A stretch of 64,000 bases of DNA, taken from positions 1,488,001-1,552,000 of the forward strand of contig NZ_JABFDG010000001.1 in NCBI RefSeq assembly GCF_013403955.1, read 5' to 3'. The notes beneath the pieces were generated by a model that was given only the letters and a program-made list of their open reading frames with translations, searched no databases and had not been told where the DNA came from. This DNA is from Winogradskyella vidalii (GTDB lineage Bacteria; Bacteroidota; Bacteroidia; Flavobacteriales; Flavobacteriaceae). The stretch's first letter is position 1, and each line of letters opens with the position of its first letter. Below are positions 50,347 through 60,624 of the stretch, one piece after another. A program made the translations under genes and the position numbers.

Positions 50347-52821
50347 CTAGTTATTAGCGATTCTTATAATATCTGCAAACAATCCTGAAGCTGTAACATC
50401 TGCTCCAGCACCTGCACCTTTAATAATCATAGGTTGCTCAGGGTAACGTTGTGTGTAAAACATTACGATATTGTCTTTTCCTTTTAGATTGTAAAATGGA
50501 TGTCCTTCAGGAATTTCTTGAAGTCCAACTTTTGCAACACCATCATTAAACTCAGCAACAAACTTTAACTGACAGTTATGGTCTTGAGCCGATTTAAATA
50601 AGCTTTGGTAATAGGATTCTTCTTCCTTTAAAGTTTCAAAAAAATCATCCACAGAATCTGAATTTGATGCTTTTTCAGTGAGGAAACTTTCACTTTTTAG
50701 ATCCGCTAACTCAATAGCATGACCACTTTCTCTAGCTAAAATTAAAACTTTTCGAGCGACGTCAATCCCGCTTAAATCAATTCTAGGGTCGGGTTCTGTA
50801 AAACCTTCTTCTTGTGCTTGTTTAACAACATCATAAAATGTAGTTTCAGCATTAAAATTGTTGAATATAAAGTTAAGACTTCCAGATAAAACAGCTTGAA
50901 TAGTATTGACTTTATCTCCAGACGTGATTAAATGTCCTAATGTATCTAAGACAGGTAAACCAGCACCAACATTGGTTTCAAATAAGAATGCTGCGTTGTA
51001 TTGTCTGGATAAGGCTTTTAATTCGTTGTAATATTCAATATCACCCGAGCAAGCAATTTTGTTACAAGCCACCACAGATATACTTTCCTTAAGATAACGA
51101 CTGTAAATATTAGAAACAGCTTGGTTGGCTGTAATGTCTACAAAAACAGAATTTCTTAAATTTAATTCTTTGGCATGTTCAAAGAAACCATCTAAACTAG
51201 CTTTCTCGCCGTTTTCAAGTGCTTCTTTCCAGTTTTTTAAATTGATGCCATCATCATTAACCACCATAGTTCTTGAGTTAGACAAACCGGCTATTCTCAA
51301 GTTGATTTTAAAGTTTTCTTTAACATAAGCTTTTTGTTGTTTAATTTGTTCAATTAAACGTTCGCCAACATTACCAACACCTGTGATAAAAAGGTTGATT
51401 TGTTTGGTCTTAATTTCAAAATATTGCTCGTGTAAACTGTTGAGTGCTTTTTTAACATCGTTTTTATGAATTACGGCTGAAATATTACGTTCAGAAGCGC
51501 CTTGAGCAATGGCTCTAATATTCACGTTGTTTTTACCTAAAGTGCTAAACATTTTTCCACTAATCCCTTGGTGATTCTTCATCTTGTCACCAACTACGGC
51601 TATAATAGATAAATCTGACTCAACAATAATAGGGTCAATTTTTAAGAGTTGAATTTCATATTCAAAAACCAAATCAATTAGTGCTTTAGCGCGTTGCGCA
51701 TCGCTATCAGCTATACCAAAACAAATAGAATGTTCTGAAGAAGATTGTGTAATTAAAATAATATTAATTTTTTCTTGGGCGAGCGCTTCAAATAAGCGTT
51801 TACTAAATCCTGGAATACCAACCATACCATTACCTTGCAAGGTTAGAAGCGCCACATTATCAATATTGCTAATCCCCTTAACAGGTGAATTATCATCAGG
51901 TTTAATTTTTTTTGTAATTGTAGTTCCGGCGGCTTCAGGATCTAATGTGTTTTTAATTACAATCGGAATTTCCTTTTTAAGTACCGGCATTACCGTAGGT
52001 GGATATAAAACTTTAGCACCAAAATGCGATAACTCTATGGCTTCTTGGTACGATAATTCTACAATAGGAGCGGCTTGTTTTACTAATTTAGGATTGGTAG
52101 TGTACATACCACTTACGTCTGTCCATATTTGTAACTCATCAGTTTCCATAGCAGCGGCTATAATGGCAGCTGTATAATCGGATCCACCTCGTCCTAGTGT
52201 TGTAATTTCTCCAAAAACCGACTTAGATACAAAGCCTGGTAATAATACAATGGCATTAGAATTGGCACTAAAAAAGTTCTGTATGTTGCTATTTGTGGTT
52301 TTAAAATTGACAATTGCATTATTAAAACTAGAATCGGTAATAATCAATTCTTGAGAGTTTTTTAAAACAGCATCTAATTGTCTCGATTTTAAAGTGTGAA
52401 AAATTATAGTTGATGATAACGCTTCTCCAAAACTCAATAATTTATCTTTAGTTTTTGGCGATAATTCATTGATAAGGTAGATGCCATTTAAAAGATTTTT
52501 GAGCTCATTTAATTTTTCTGAAATAAGCTCATGAAGACTTTCTTGCTGCTTTTTAAGGGGTTCATCGTTTTCTGGGTTCAAAAACAAACCCTCAATAATA
52601 GTATTATGAATAGACCAAATGGTATTGTATTTCTGTTTGTAGTCTAGATTTTTATCACAAGCTAAATGAGCAGCTTCTAATAACTTATCTGTTATACCAC
52701 CAACGGCAGAAACAACCACTGCGATATTAGTATTTTTAGAACTTTGATCTAAAATTGAGATGACTTTATTTATATTTTCGGCTGAACCTACTGAGGTGCC
52801 ACCAAATTTGAGTACTTTCAT
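50347..52821 (-). CDS. thrA: Bifunctional aspartokinase / homoserine dehydrogenase
   Basis: 824 residues. The aspartokinase half (about 1-300) has KFGGTSVGS at 4-12 and LGRGGSDYTAAIIAAAME near 210-227. Two ACT-like regulatory domains follow (about 310-455), suggesting feedback control by threonine. The homoserine dehydrogenase half (about 465-824) has the NAD(P) loop ITGVGNVGERLIEQI and ends with AGAGADVTASGLFADIIRIA. It catalyses the first and third steps of the pathway to threonine and methionine. First gene of thrABC. A possible leader peptide and promoter lie upstream. Confidence 0.96.
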   Translation of the reverse strand: MKVLKFGGTSVGSAENINKVISILDQSSKNTNIAVVVSAVGGITDKLLEAAHLACDKNLDYKQKYNTIWSIHNTIIEGLFLNPENDEPLKKQQESLHELISEKLNELKNLLNGIYLINELSPKTKDKLLSFGEALSSTIIFHTLKSRQLDAVLKNSQELIITDSSFNNAIVNFKTTNSNIQNFFSANSNAIVLLPGFVSKSVFGEITTLGRGGSDYTAAIIAAAMETDELQIWTDVSGMYTTNPKLVKQAAPIVELSYQEAIELSHFGAKVLYPPTVMPVLKKEIPIVIKNTLDPEAAGTTITKKIKPDDNSPVKGISNIDNVALLTLQGNGMVGIPGFSKRLFEALAQEKINIILITQSSSEHSICFGIADSDAQRAKALIDLVFEYEIQLLKIDPIIVESDLSIIAVVGDKMKNHQGISGKMFSTLGKNNVNIRAIAQGASERNISAVIHKNDVKKALNSLHEQYFEIKTKQINLFITGVGNVGERLIEQIKQQKAYVKENFKINLRIAGLSNSRTMVVNDDGINLKNWKEALENGEKASLDGFFEHAKELNLRNSVFVDITANQAVSNIYSRYLKESISVVACNKIACSGDIEYYNELKALSRQYNAAFLFETNVGAGLPVLDTLGHLITSGDKVNTIQAVLSGSLNFIFNNFNAETTFYDVVKQAQEEGFTEPDPRIDLSGIDVARKVLILARESGHAIELADLKSESFLTEKASNSDSVDDFFETLKEEESYYQSLFKSAQDHNCQLKFVAEFNDGVAKVGLQEIPEGHPFYNLKGKDNIVMFYTQRYPEQPMIIKGAGAGADVTASGLFADIIRIANN

Positions 52822-53007
52822 GTGTTTATATGTTTTAAAGAGAAATGTATTTGTCTGTTAGTGTAGACAATAAAGTGGATGGATTATATGTATTATAAAT
52901 TACCCCAAAGGGTAATAATCGTTGAAATGATAAACATAGAAATCGTTAGGCAATTAGCCATTTCTGATGTATTTGTTGATAGGTGTATATTTTTCGTCAT
53001 TACAACT
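52822..53007 (-). promoter_or_regulatory. thrA leader region with hairpins
   Basis: Between the promoter and thrA, minus-strand ATTACCC/GGGTAAT forms a 7-bp stem around TTTG, within the end of the leader peptide frame. A second stem, TTGTCT/AGACAA, follows closer to thrA. Neither is followed by a strong U-run, so a classical attenuator is not shown. The remainder of the 443-bp gap, 53016-53264, is AT-rich with nothing assignable. Confidence 0.4.
52893..53000 (-). CDS. Candidate thr operon leader peptide
   Basis: A short frame on the minus strand ends 72 bp before thrA. From its ATG at 53000 it encodes 35 residues with six Thr and six Ile; a second ATG at 52961 gives 22 residues including MFIISTIITLWGNL. 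Threonine and isoleucine are the amino acids sensed by the E. coli thr leader peptide. The promoter element at 53008-53015 sits so close to the first ATG that the shorter form is likelier. Base composition alone favours Ile, so chance is possible. Confidence 0.35.
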   Translation of the reverse strand: MTKNIHLSTNTSEMANCLTISMFIISTIITLWGNL

Positions 53008-53015
53008 CAAATGTA
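53008..53015 (-). promoter_or_regulatory. -7 element of thrA
   Basis: Minus-strand TACATTTG matches TAnnTTTG, about 187 bp before thrA. The -33 TTTG is poorly conserved. It would start transcription near 53001. Confidence 0.45.
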
Positions 53016-53264
53016 TTATTTTTACGACAATAAAAAAACTTATTATTTCTTTTTGAAGAATTATTAGAAAAAGCGATATCTTTTTATTAAAAACTAAACA
53101 AATTAGCCAAATACGAAAAATAACTCATTATTGTTAAATTTAATATTGAGCTTGTACATCTATAAATAAATTCACGTTTAAAATGTGTCTGATAAAGCTG
53201 TATTATTCTTAATAATAAATACTCGTAAGTCACAAGTGAGAAAAATATAAAATAATATAATTAA

Positions 53265-54836
53265 ATGAAATTATTTTCTAAAGCCCAAATTTATGAAGGG
53301 GATAAGTTAACCACAGAACACCAAAATATTTCTTCTACAGATTTAATGGAGCGTGCCGGTATTCAGATATTTAATTGGATTCATGCGCGTATGCAAGGCG
53401 CTCAAGTTCCTATTCATGTTTTTTGTGGGATAGGTAATAACGGCGGTGATGGTTTAGTATTAGCAAGACACCTAATTACACATGGATACAATGTGTTTAC
53501 TTATATTGTTAACTGTAGTGATAAGCGATCAAAAGATTTTTTAATCAATTATGACCGTGTTAAAAACGTAACTAAAGATTGGCCAATAATGTTAAGTTGT
53601 AAGAACGATTTTTCAGAATTTACTATTGGTACCGATGATATTATTGTAGATGCTATTTTTGGTATCGGTTTAAACCGACCTCCCAATGATTGGGTACAAG
53701 CACTATTTCAAAAATTTAGTGCCTCAAAAGCATTTACGTTAGCTGTAGATGTTCCTTCTGGTCTATACACAGATAAAGCTGTTGAAGATGAAAAAGCTGT
53801 TGTGCATGCCAATTATACGTTGAGTTTTCAATCACCAAAATTGGTGTTCTTTCTACCAGAAACGGCAAAGTTTACCACACAATGGGAAGTTTTAGATATA
53901 GGGATTGACCGTGATTATCTAATGAAAACAGACACTGAAGCAGAACTGATTACAAAGCTTGAAGTATTACCAATTTATAAACCAAGAGAAAAATTCTCAC
54001 ACAAAGGTAACTTTGGCCATGTGATGATTTTAGGCGGGAGTTATGGTAAGATTGGTGCCGTAAATTTAGCAAGTAGAGCAGCTTTAAGTTCTGGTGCAGG
54101 TTTGGTTACGGCCTATACACCTAAATGTGGTTATCACAGTTTGCAAACCGCTATCCCTGAAGTCATGGTAATTACGGATAGTGATGACACACAGATCACG
54201 ACTATTAATTACGATATAGAACCTACGGTTATTGGACTTGGCGTAGGGCTGGGAACCTCAGATAAAACAGCGAAAGCATTAGATACTTTTTTAAAAGGTA
54301 ATAAAGTACCGCTTGTAATTGATGCTGATGGTTTAAATCTTTTGTCAAAAAATAAAACCTTATTAAAATACTTACCAACTAAAACAATTATTACGCCCCA
54401 TCCTAAAGAGTTAGAGCGTTTAATAGGTAAATGGACTGATGATTTTGATAAGCTGAAAAAAGTAAAGGGTTTTTCTAAAAAATATAATCTTATTGTGCTT
54501 GTTAAAGGCGCAAATTCTATAACGGTTTATAATGATAAGCTTTATATTAATTCAACCGGAAATCCAGGAATGGCGACAGGAGGAACAGGTGATGTTTTAA
54601 CAGGAATGATATCTGGACTTGTAGCGCAAGGTTACGAGCCATTGGCAGCGACAATTTTTGGCGTTTACCTGCATGGGAAATCGGCTGATATTTCTGTGGA
54701 AGATTATGGTTATCAAAGTTTAATAGCGAGTCATATAGTAGAGACGATAGGCGAGGCTTATATCGATTTGTTTAAGCAACCCGAACAACCTAAGCAAGCA
54801 GAAGCGACTGATGAGCCCTCGCAAAAACAGCGTTGA
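53265..54836 (+). CDS. nnr: Bifunctional NAD(P)H-hydrate epimerase / dehydratase
   Basis: Repairs damaged NADH and NADPH hydrates. 523 residues with an N-terminal epimerase domain (about 1-215, VFCGIGNNGGDGLVLARHL with the conserved NNGGDG) and a C-terminal ADP-dependent dehydratase domain (about 230-505, with KGNFGHVMILGGSYGKIGA and NPGMATGGTGDVLTGMISGL). The tail is Glu/Gln/Pro-rich (QPEQPKQAEATDEPSQ). It is followed by a bidirectional terminator. Confidence 0.96.
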   Translation: MKLFSKAQIYEGDKLTTEHQNISSTDLMERAGIQIFNWIHARMQGAQVPIHVFCGIGNNGGDGLVLARHLITHGYNVFTYIVNCSDKRSKDFLINYDRVKNVTKDWPIMLSCKNDFSEFTIGTDDIIVDAIFGIGLNRPPNDWVQALFQKFSASKAFTLAVDVPSGLYTDKAVEDEKAVVHANYTLSFQSPKLVFFLPETAKFTTQWEVLDIGIDRDYLMKTDTEAELITKLEVLPIYKPREKFSHKGNFGHVMILGGSYGKIGAVNLASRAALSSGAGLVTAYTPKCGYHSLQTAIPEVMVITDSDDTQITTINYDIEPTVIGLGVGLGTSDKTAKALDTFLKGNKVPLVIDADGLNLLSKNKTLLKYLPTKTIITPHPKELERLIGKWTDDFDKLKKVKGFSKKYNLIVLVKGANSITVYNDKLYINSTGNPGMATGGTGDVLTGMISGLVAQGYEPLAATIFGVYLHGKSADISVEDYGYQSLIASHIVETIGEAYIDLFKQPEQPKQAEATDEPSQKQR

Positions 54837-54843
54837 TAAGAAC

Positions 54844-54885
54844 AAAAAAAGCCTGATTACTTAGACGTGTAATCAGGCTTTTTTT
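54844..54885. terminator. Bidirectional terminator between nnr and the TlpA-like gene
   Basis: GCCTGATTAC (54851-54860) pairs with GTAATCAGGC (54869-54878), with seven A on the left and seven T on the right. It ends both converging genes. Confidence 0.95.
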
Positions 54886-54900
54886 AGTTTCATTTTTATT

Positions 54901-55941
54901 TTAAATTCCTAATTCGTCAAATAAAGAAACTAATGCTTTGCTTGATGGACGTGGTGCATCAGCATTTACAATGTTGCCATCAGGGTCTATAAGTAGAAAT
55001 CTAGGAATACTATTTATTTTATAGTCTCTGATAAAAGTAGAGGTAAAGCCATTATCAGCCATGAGTTGAATGCCTCCTAAATCTTTATCGGCTACCATTT
55101 TTTTCCAACCTTCATAAGCGGCATCCTTATCGCCTTTATAACCTCTGCCTTCATCAACAGAAATACTTACAAATTCAATGTTTTTATCTTTATATTGTTC
55201 TTCTACTTTTTTAAGTGAAGGAATTTCTTTTATACAAGGCCCACACCAAGTTGCCCAAATATCGAAATACACATATTTTCCTTTTAAATCAGAAAGTGAC
55301 ATAGTACCACCTGCAAAATTCTCGTAGTTTTCAAAAGAAGGTGAAGGTGAGCCTTTAGGAAATGCATTTCGAGTGGCTAATTTCATTGACATAAATCTCT
55401 GTAATTGCATGGAAGCATTCTTTATGTTTTGATCCATTTTGGCAACGCGTGTAGAATCAATTTCAGAATATTTATTTTTAATTGCCTCGTAATCATCCTG
55501 GTAAGCCTTAAGCGCATTTTTAAGGTCTTCTTCTGTACCATTAGCGATTAAGTCTTCTGTAAAATGCGTTTTAGAAATTAAGAAAGATTTTAAAGAAAAG
55601 TTGTTGATGTCAGAACCATCACCTGAAAATTCCATAGAATCTATAAAGGATTCATTATCGGTATTAAAAGATGAGACATTGTCATTTTTTAGATAGATTT
55701 GACCATATTCATTACCATACTGAAAAGTATAATCGCCTTCGGCTACTTTTAACGTATCTTCAAAAGTACCGTCCTCATTAAGTGTAATGATTTTTTCGAA
55801 CACATTTCCTTGAAAAACCCTCAAAGTATCGTTGTTGTTTGCGTTTTCAATTTTTCCAGAAATTGTAGCGTAATCTTTGGGTTCTTCTTCTTTGCAAGTA
55901 AATAAACTTATTGCTGTAAAAAATATTAATAATCGTTTCAT
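54901..55941 (-). CDS. TlpA-like thioredoxin lipoprotein with DUF4369-type N-terminus
   Basis: 346 residues from the ATG at 55941; a frame starting at 55986 would put 15 residues before the signal peptide. SPII signal ending SLFTC, then KEEEPKD, an acidic tether. Residues about 22-125 form a beta-rich N-terminal domain typical of Bacteroidota thiol proteins (KIENANNNDTLRVFQGN). The thioredoxin domain (about 210-346) carries FDIWATWCGPCIKEIPSLKK, with CGPC, and KINSIPRFLLIDPDG with the cis-Pro. A probable envelope disulfide reductase. Confidence 0.9.
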   Translation of the reverse strand: MKRLLIFFTAISLFTCKEEEPKDYATISGKIENANNNDTLRVFQGNVFEKIITLNEDGTFEDTLKVAEGDYTFQYGNEYGQIYLKNDNVSSFNTDNESFIDSMEFSGDGSDINNFSLKSFLISKTHFTEDLIANGTEEDLKNALKAYQDDYEAIKNKYSEIDSTRVAKMDQNIKNASMQLQRFMSMKLATRNAFPKGSPSPSFENYENFAGGTMSLSDLKGKYVYFDIWATWCGPCIKEIPSLKKVEEQYKDKNIEFVSISVDEGRGYKGDKDAAYEGWKKMVADKDLGGIQLMADNGFTSTFIRDYKINSIPRFLLIDPDGNIVNADAPRPSSKALVSLFDELGI

Positions 55942-56067
55942 AAAAAGTAATTTGTTTATACCGTAAAAATAAACATTATAAAGCAAAATGAAACTACTAA
56001 TGAATTATTAACAAAACCTTGTAGAATCCGAAATTATTCACAATTTTTGAGGTATAAAATTACGCCA

Positions 56068-57597
56068 ATGGATAATTATCATATCATCTCATCTGAAGCT
56101 TTAGATATTGTAACAATTTATAATATTTTCTATCAAAATAAGAAATTAAAACTTTCTGAAGCGTCTGCAAATAGTATAACGAAATGTAAATCTTATTTAG
56201 ATGAAAAATTAGCGCGTGAAAAAAAACCTATGTATGGTATCAATACCGGTTTTGGGTCTCTTTATAATGTGAAAATTTCTGATACAGACTTAAGTCAACT
56301 TCAAGAAAATTTAGTAATGTCTCATGCTTGTGGTACAGGTGATCGTGTTCCAGAGGCGATTGTTAAAGTGATGCTACTCTTAAAGATTCAATCCTTGAGT
56401 TATGGCCATAGTGGTGTGCAGTTAGCTACTGTAAACAGATTGATTGATTTTTTTAATAATGATATTTTTCCATTTGTTTTTACGCAAGGTTCCTTAGGAG
56501 CATCCGGAGATTTGGCCCCTTTAGCGCATTTAGCCTTACCGTTATTAGGGAAAGGAAAGGTGGTTCATAATGGGAAGGATTATGATGCCGCAACACTTTT
56601 AAAAGAATACGATTGGGAACCTATTACGCTTGAAGCTAAAGAAGGTTTAGCCTTATTAAACGGCACACAGTTTATGAGTGCCTATGGTGTTCATTTATTG
56701 TTAATGTCTCATAAAACATCTTTTTTGGCAGATATGATTGCTAGTGTTTCATTAGATGCTTTTGATGGTAGATTAGATCCGTTTCACGATTTAGTACATG
56801 CCGTTAGGCCACATCCAGGACAACGCAAAGTGGCTAGACGTTTTAATGAGTTTTTAAAAGGAAGTGAGCTAATTATGCGTGAAAAAGAACATGTACAAGA
56901 TCCATATTCTTTTCGATGTATTCCTCAGGTTCATGGCGCCACAAAAGACACTTTAGATTTTGTTGAAAAAGTGATTTTAACGGAGATTAATTCCGTTACG
57001 GATAATCCTAATATTTTTCACGAAGAAGATTTAATTATTTCTGGTGGAAACTTTCATGGGCAACCTTTGGCCTTAGCTTTAGATTACCTAAAGATTGCAA
57101 TGGCAGAAATTGGAAATATATCAGAACGACGTGTTTTTCAATTAGTTTCTGGCTTAAGAGGTTTGCCGGCGTTTTTAGTGGACAATCCAGGATTAAATTC
57201 TGGGTTTATGATTCCACAATATACAGCGGCAAGTATTGTAAGTGCTAATAAGCAAATGGCATCTCCTGCAAGTATTGATAGTATTGTGTCTAGTAATGGC
57301 CAAGAAGATCATGTTAGTATGGGAGCTAATGCTGCTACGCAGGCTTATACTTTAGTTAAAAATGTAGATCGTATTATTGCTATTGAATTAATGAATGCCT
57401 CTCAGGCCTTAGAGTTTAGAAGCCCTTTGAAAACTTCACCTTTATTAGAGGCTTTTTTAGAACAATACCGAAAAGCAGTGCCGTTTATAAAAGCAGATGA
57501 AGTATTGCACGATTCTATAGAAGCATCAATTCAATTTTTAAAAGATTTTGACATTGAAATTGATGAATTATTCTTAAATCATTATGATTTAAAGTAA
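56068..57597 (+). CDS. hutH: Histidine ammonia-lyase
   Basis: Deaminates histidine to urocanate using the self-made MIO group. 509 residues from ATG 56068; the TTG at 56047 would add seven residues. GSLGASGDLAPLAHLALPLL (about 142-161) holds the Ala-Ser-Gly triad that cyclises to MIO. MYGINTGFGSL lies upstream, and FHGQPLALALDYLKIAMAE and SNGQEDHVSMGANAA follow. The other hut genes are not in the window. A terminator-free 12-bp gap separates it from the converging STAS-like gene. Confidence 0.95.
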   Translation: MDNYHIISSEALDIVTIYNIFYQNKKLKLSEASANSITKCKSYLDEKLAREKKPMYGINTGFGSLYNVKISDTDLSQLQENLVMSHACGTGDRVPEAIVKVMLLLKIQSLSYGHSGVQLATVNRLIDFFNNDIFPFVFTQGSLGASGDLAPLAHLALPLLGKGKVVHNGKDYDAATLLKEYDWEPITLEAKEGLALLNGTQFMSAYGVHLLLMSHKTSFLADMIASVSLDAFDGRLDPFHDLVHAVRPHPGQRKVARRFNEFLKGSELIMREKEHVQDPYSFRCIPQVHGATKDTLDFVEKVILTEINSVTDNPNIFHEEDLIISGGNFHGQPLALALDYLKIAMAEIGNISERRVFQLVSGLRGLPAFLVDNPGLNSGFMIPQYTAASIVSANKQMASPASIDSIVSSNGQEDHVSMGANAATQAYTLVKNVDRIIAIELMNASQALEFRSPLKTSPLLEAFLEQYRKAVPFIKADEVLHDSIEASIQFLKDFDIEIDELFLNHYDLK

Positions 57598-57609
57598 AAT
57601 TAAATGAGT

Positions 57610-57999
57610 TTATTTAATTTTAATTAATTCATCAGCCCATTTAACAGCGTCTTCTAGCTCAGTAAAGATTTCAAAAGGTTTATTGAAAAATATTTTTTCT
57701 ATCTGCGCGTTTATTTTAGCATGGTATTTTTTAGATACTACTGTGATACCTTTTAAGGTTTCTATCTGAGCTGTATCGTGATAAATTTTTGGGTCTACAG
57801 AATAGGAGTTAACTCTGTTAGTGATGTACACAAAGGGCTGGTTAGAAAAGTATTTTTCGTTGATTTTTATTAGTGCTCTATTGTATTTAGGGGTTACATT
57901 TACACCTTCGTTTATTTCAACGATAACATAATGGTTATAAATTTCAACTTTACAAAAGTCTAATATAAGTGTGTCTTTCGAAATTAGAGAATCTTTCAT
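57610..57999 (-). CDS. STAS/SpoIIAA-like protein, paralogue B
   Basis: 129-residue soluble protein related to the gene at 7046-7462: EINEGVNVTPKY, YITNRVNSYSVDPKIYH, and a terminal EKIFFNKPFEIFTELEDAVKW region line up with that paralogue. Function unknown. It converges with hutH and lies downstream of clpC on the same strand, but a terminator separates it from clpC. Confidence 0.65.
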   Translation of the reverse strand: MKDSLISKDTLILDFCKVEIYNHYVIVEINEGVNVTPKYNRALIKINEKYFSNQPFVYITNRVNSYSVDPKIYHDTAQIETLKGITVVSKKYHAKINAQIEKIFFNKPFEIFTELEDAVKWADELIKIK

Positions 58000-58024
58000 A
58001 ATTAAAAAATATTTTATAAGGTAT

Positions 58025-58057
58025 AAAAAAACTCCTTCAAAATGAAGGAGTTTTTTT
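58025..58057 (-). terminator. clpC terminator
   Basis: ACTCCTTCA (58031-58039), loop AAA, TGAAGGAGT (58043-58051), with A-run and T-run on either side. It lies 18 bp beyond the clpC stop. Confidence 0.9.
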
Positions 58058-58074
58058 AGAAATGTATAATCGGT

Positions 58075-60624
58075 TTATGATTCCGTAGTCTTAGTTGACG
58101 ATTTAATTTCAACATTTAACGTCTTATTCTCTTCATCTAAGTCCATTAAAATAGTATCACCTTCATGGATTTTAGAGTTAATAATTTCTTCGGCTAACGC
58201 ATCTTCTACATACTTCTGAATTGCTCTATTTAGTGGTCTTGCACCATATTGCTTGTCAAATCCTTTTTCAGCAATATAGTTTTTTGCTTTTTCAGTTAAT
58301 TCAAGTCCATAACCTAAATCTTTAATTCTATCAATAAGCTTCACAAGTTCAATATCAATGATTTTACTAATATCAGCTTGTTCTAGTGCGTTGAATACAA
58401 CAACATCGTCAATTCTGTTTAAAAACTCAGGAGCAAATGCTTTTTTAAGTGCATTTTCAATAACTCCTTTTGCGTAATCGGATTCTTGAGCTGTTTTAGC
58501 AGACGTGCCAAAACCAACACCAGTTCCAAAGTCTTTTAATTTTCGGGCGCCAATATTAGAGGTCATTATAATGATTGCATTTCTAAAATCAATTTTTCTA
58601 CCTAAGCTATCTGTTAGGTAACCGTCGTCTAAAACTTGCAATAACATATTAAAGACATCAGGATGGGCTTTTTCAATTTCATCTAAAAGCACTACAGCAT
58701 AAGGCTTGCGTCTAATTTTTTCGGTAAGCTGACCGCCTTCTTCATAACCAACATATCCTGGAGGTGCTCCAACTAAACGTGAAATTGCGAATTTTTCCAT
58801 GTATTCGCTCATATCAATTCTAACTAAAGCATCATCACTGTCAAAGAGCTCGCGAGCTAAAACTTTAGCGAGTTGTGTTTTACCAACACCTGTTTGGCCT
58901 AAAAATATAAATGAACCTATAGGTTTGTTTGGATCTTTAAGTCCGGCTCTATTTCTCTGAATTGCTTTTACAACCTTAGCAACAGCTTGATCTTGACCAA
59001 TAACTTTACCTTTAATTAATTCCGGTAATTTTGATAATTTGTTGATTTCTGTTTGTGCTATTTTATTAACAGGAATTCCTGTCATCATAGACACTACGTC
59101 AGCAACGTTATCTTCGGTAACAATTTCTTTGTGTAGTTTCGTTTCTTCTTCCCATTTTTCTTGAGCTGTAGAAAGTTCTTTTTCTAATCGTTTTTCATCA
59201 TCTCTGAGCTTTGCCGCTTCTTCATATTTCTGCTTTTTAACGACGCTGTTTTTGGTTTCTTTGACCTCTTCTAGTTTCTTTTCTAATTCTAGAATTTGTT
59301 TTGGGACATCAATGTTTGTAATATGAACACGAGAGCCAGCTTCATCTAAAGCATCAATAGCTTTGTCTGGTAAAAAACGCTCTGTCATATAGCGATTGGT
59401 TAGCTTAACGCAAGCTTCAATGGCTTCAGGTGTATAGTTAACATTGTGGTGTTCTTCATATTTACTTTTAATATTATTGAGTATTTCAATCGTTTCATCA
59501 ACAGAAGTTGGCTCAACAATAACTTTCTGAAAACGACGCTCTAAGGCACCATCCTTCTCAATATACTGTCTATATTCATCTAAGGTAGTCGCACCAATAC
59601 ATTGTATTTCGCCTCTTGCTAAAGCAGGTTTAAACATGTTTGAGGCATCTAAGCTTCCGGTGGCACCGCCAGCACCAACGATAGTGTGAATTTCATCTAT
59701 AAATAGAATAATATCGTCATTCTTTTCAAGCTCATTCATAACAGCTTTCATACGCTCTTCAAACTGACCTCTATATTTAGTACCAGCGACTAAACTTGCT
59801 AAATCTAAAGTAACGACACGCTTATTAAATAAGGTACGAGAAACCTTTCGTTTAACGATACGTAAGGCAAGTCCTTCGGCTATGGCAGATTTACCAACAC
59901 CAGGTTCTCCAATTAATAAAGGGTTGTTTTTCTTTCTTCGACTCAAAATTTGAGACACACGTTCTATTTCTTTTTCTCGTCCTACAACAGGGTCTAATTT
60001 GTTTTCTTCTGCTAATACAGTTAAGTCTCTTCCAAAATTATCTAAAACAGGCGTTTTAGATTTTTTGTTTGTTTTACTCGCTTGTCCACCAAATGGGTTT
60101 TGCTTAGCATCGCCATCTTCAGCCATATCATCTTCAGAAAATGATTCTGCTTTTGGGGTTTCTAAATAATCATCTTCGCTAGTTGCCATAGATTTAAATT
60201 CTTCTTTTACGTTATCATAATCTACTTTTAGCTTGTTTAAGAGCTTTGTGGTAGGGTCATTTTCATTTCTTAAGATGCACAATAATAAATGTGCTGTGTT
60301 TATTGAGGTGCTTTGAAACAATTTTGCTTCTAAAAATGTTGTTTTTAATGCACGTTCTGCTTGCCTCGTTAAATGCAAATTCTTTTTTTCGTTAGAGGTC
60401 GTTGTGATATTTGGATTTGCCGGACTTAAAATCTCAACCTTACGTCTTAGGTGGTTAAGATCAATGTCTAGTGCACTTAAAATATCAATCGCTTTACCGT
60501 TGCCATCTCTTAATAGACCAAGCATTAAATGCTCAGTACCTATAAAATCATGACCTAAACGCAAAGCTTCTTCTTTGCTATAAGCAATAACATCTTTAAC
60601 TCTTGGGGAAAAATTATCATCCAT
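58075..60624 (-). CDS. clpC: ClpC-type AAA+ ATPase of the Clp protease
   Basis: 849 residues: two N-terminal ClpN repeats (about 1-145), a variable acidic linker, AAA+ domain 1 with Walker [14 protein letters not shown] (about 232-244), a UVR-like coiled-coil middle domain (about 415-490), and AAA+ domain 2 with [15 protein letters not shown] (about 577-591). [19 protein letters not shown] follows in the second domain. ClpC unfolds substrates and feeds them to ClpP. The tail is acidic. Divergent from gyrA with a 425-bp gap. Confidence 0.96.
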   Translation of the reverse strand: MDDNFSPRVKDVIAYSKEEALRLGHDFIGTEHLMLGLLRDGNGKAIDILSALDIDLNHLRRKVEILSPANPNITTTSNEKKNLHLTRQAERALKTTFLEAKLFQSTSINTAHLLLCILRNENDPTTKLLNKLKVDYDNVKEEFKSMATSEDDYLETPKAESFSEDDMAEDGDAKQNPFGGQASKTNKKSKTPVLDNFGRDLTVLAEENKLDPVVGREKEIERVSQILSRRKKNNPLLIGEPGVGKSAIAEGLALRIVKRKVSRTLFNKRVVTLDLASLVAGTKYRGQFEERMKAVMNELEKNDDIILFIDEIHTIVGAGGATGSLDASNMFKPALARGEIQCIGATTLDEYRQYIEKDGALERRFQKVIVEPTSVDETIEILNNIKSKYEEHHNVNYTPEAIEACVKLTNRYMTERFLPDKAIDALDEAGSRVHITNIDVPKQILELEKKLEEVKETKNSVVKKQKYEEAAKLRDDEKRLEKELSTAQEKWEEETKLHKEIVTEDNVADVVSMMTGIPVNKIAQTEINKLSKLPELIKGKVIGQDQAVAKVVKAIQRNRAGLKDPNKPIGSFIFLGQTGVGKTQLAKVLARELFDSDDALVRIDMSEYMEKFAISRLVGAPPGYVGYEEGGQLTEKIRRKPYAVVLLDEIEKAHPDVFNMLLQVLDDGYLTDSLGRKIDFRNAIIIMTSNIGARKLKDFGTGVGFGTSAKTAQESDYAKGVIENALKKAFAPEFLNRIDDVVVFNALEQADISKIIDIELVKLIDRIKDLGYGLELTEKAKNYIAEKGFDKQYGARPLNRAIQKYVEDALAEEIINSKIHEGDTILMDLDEENKTLNVEIKSSTKTTES

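Noticed and set aside
52879-53067. 62-codon plus-strand frame in the thrA-nnr gap
   Set aside because: No start context or domain; it overlaps the candidate leader peptide and promoter on the other strand and is Tyr/Phe/Ile-rich, as expected from AT-rich DNA.
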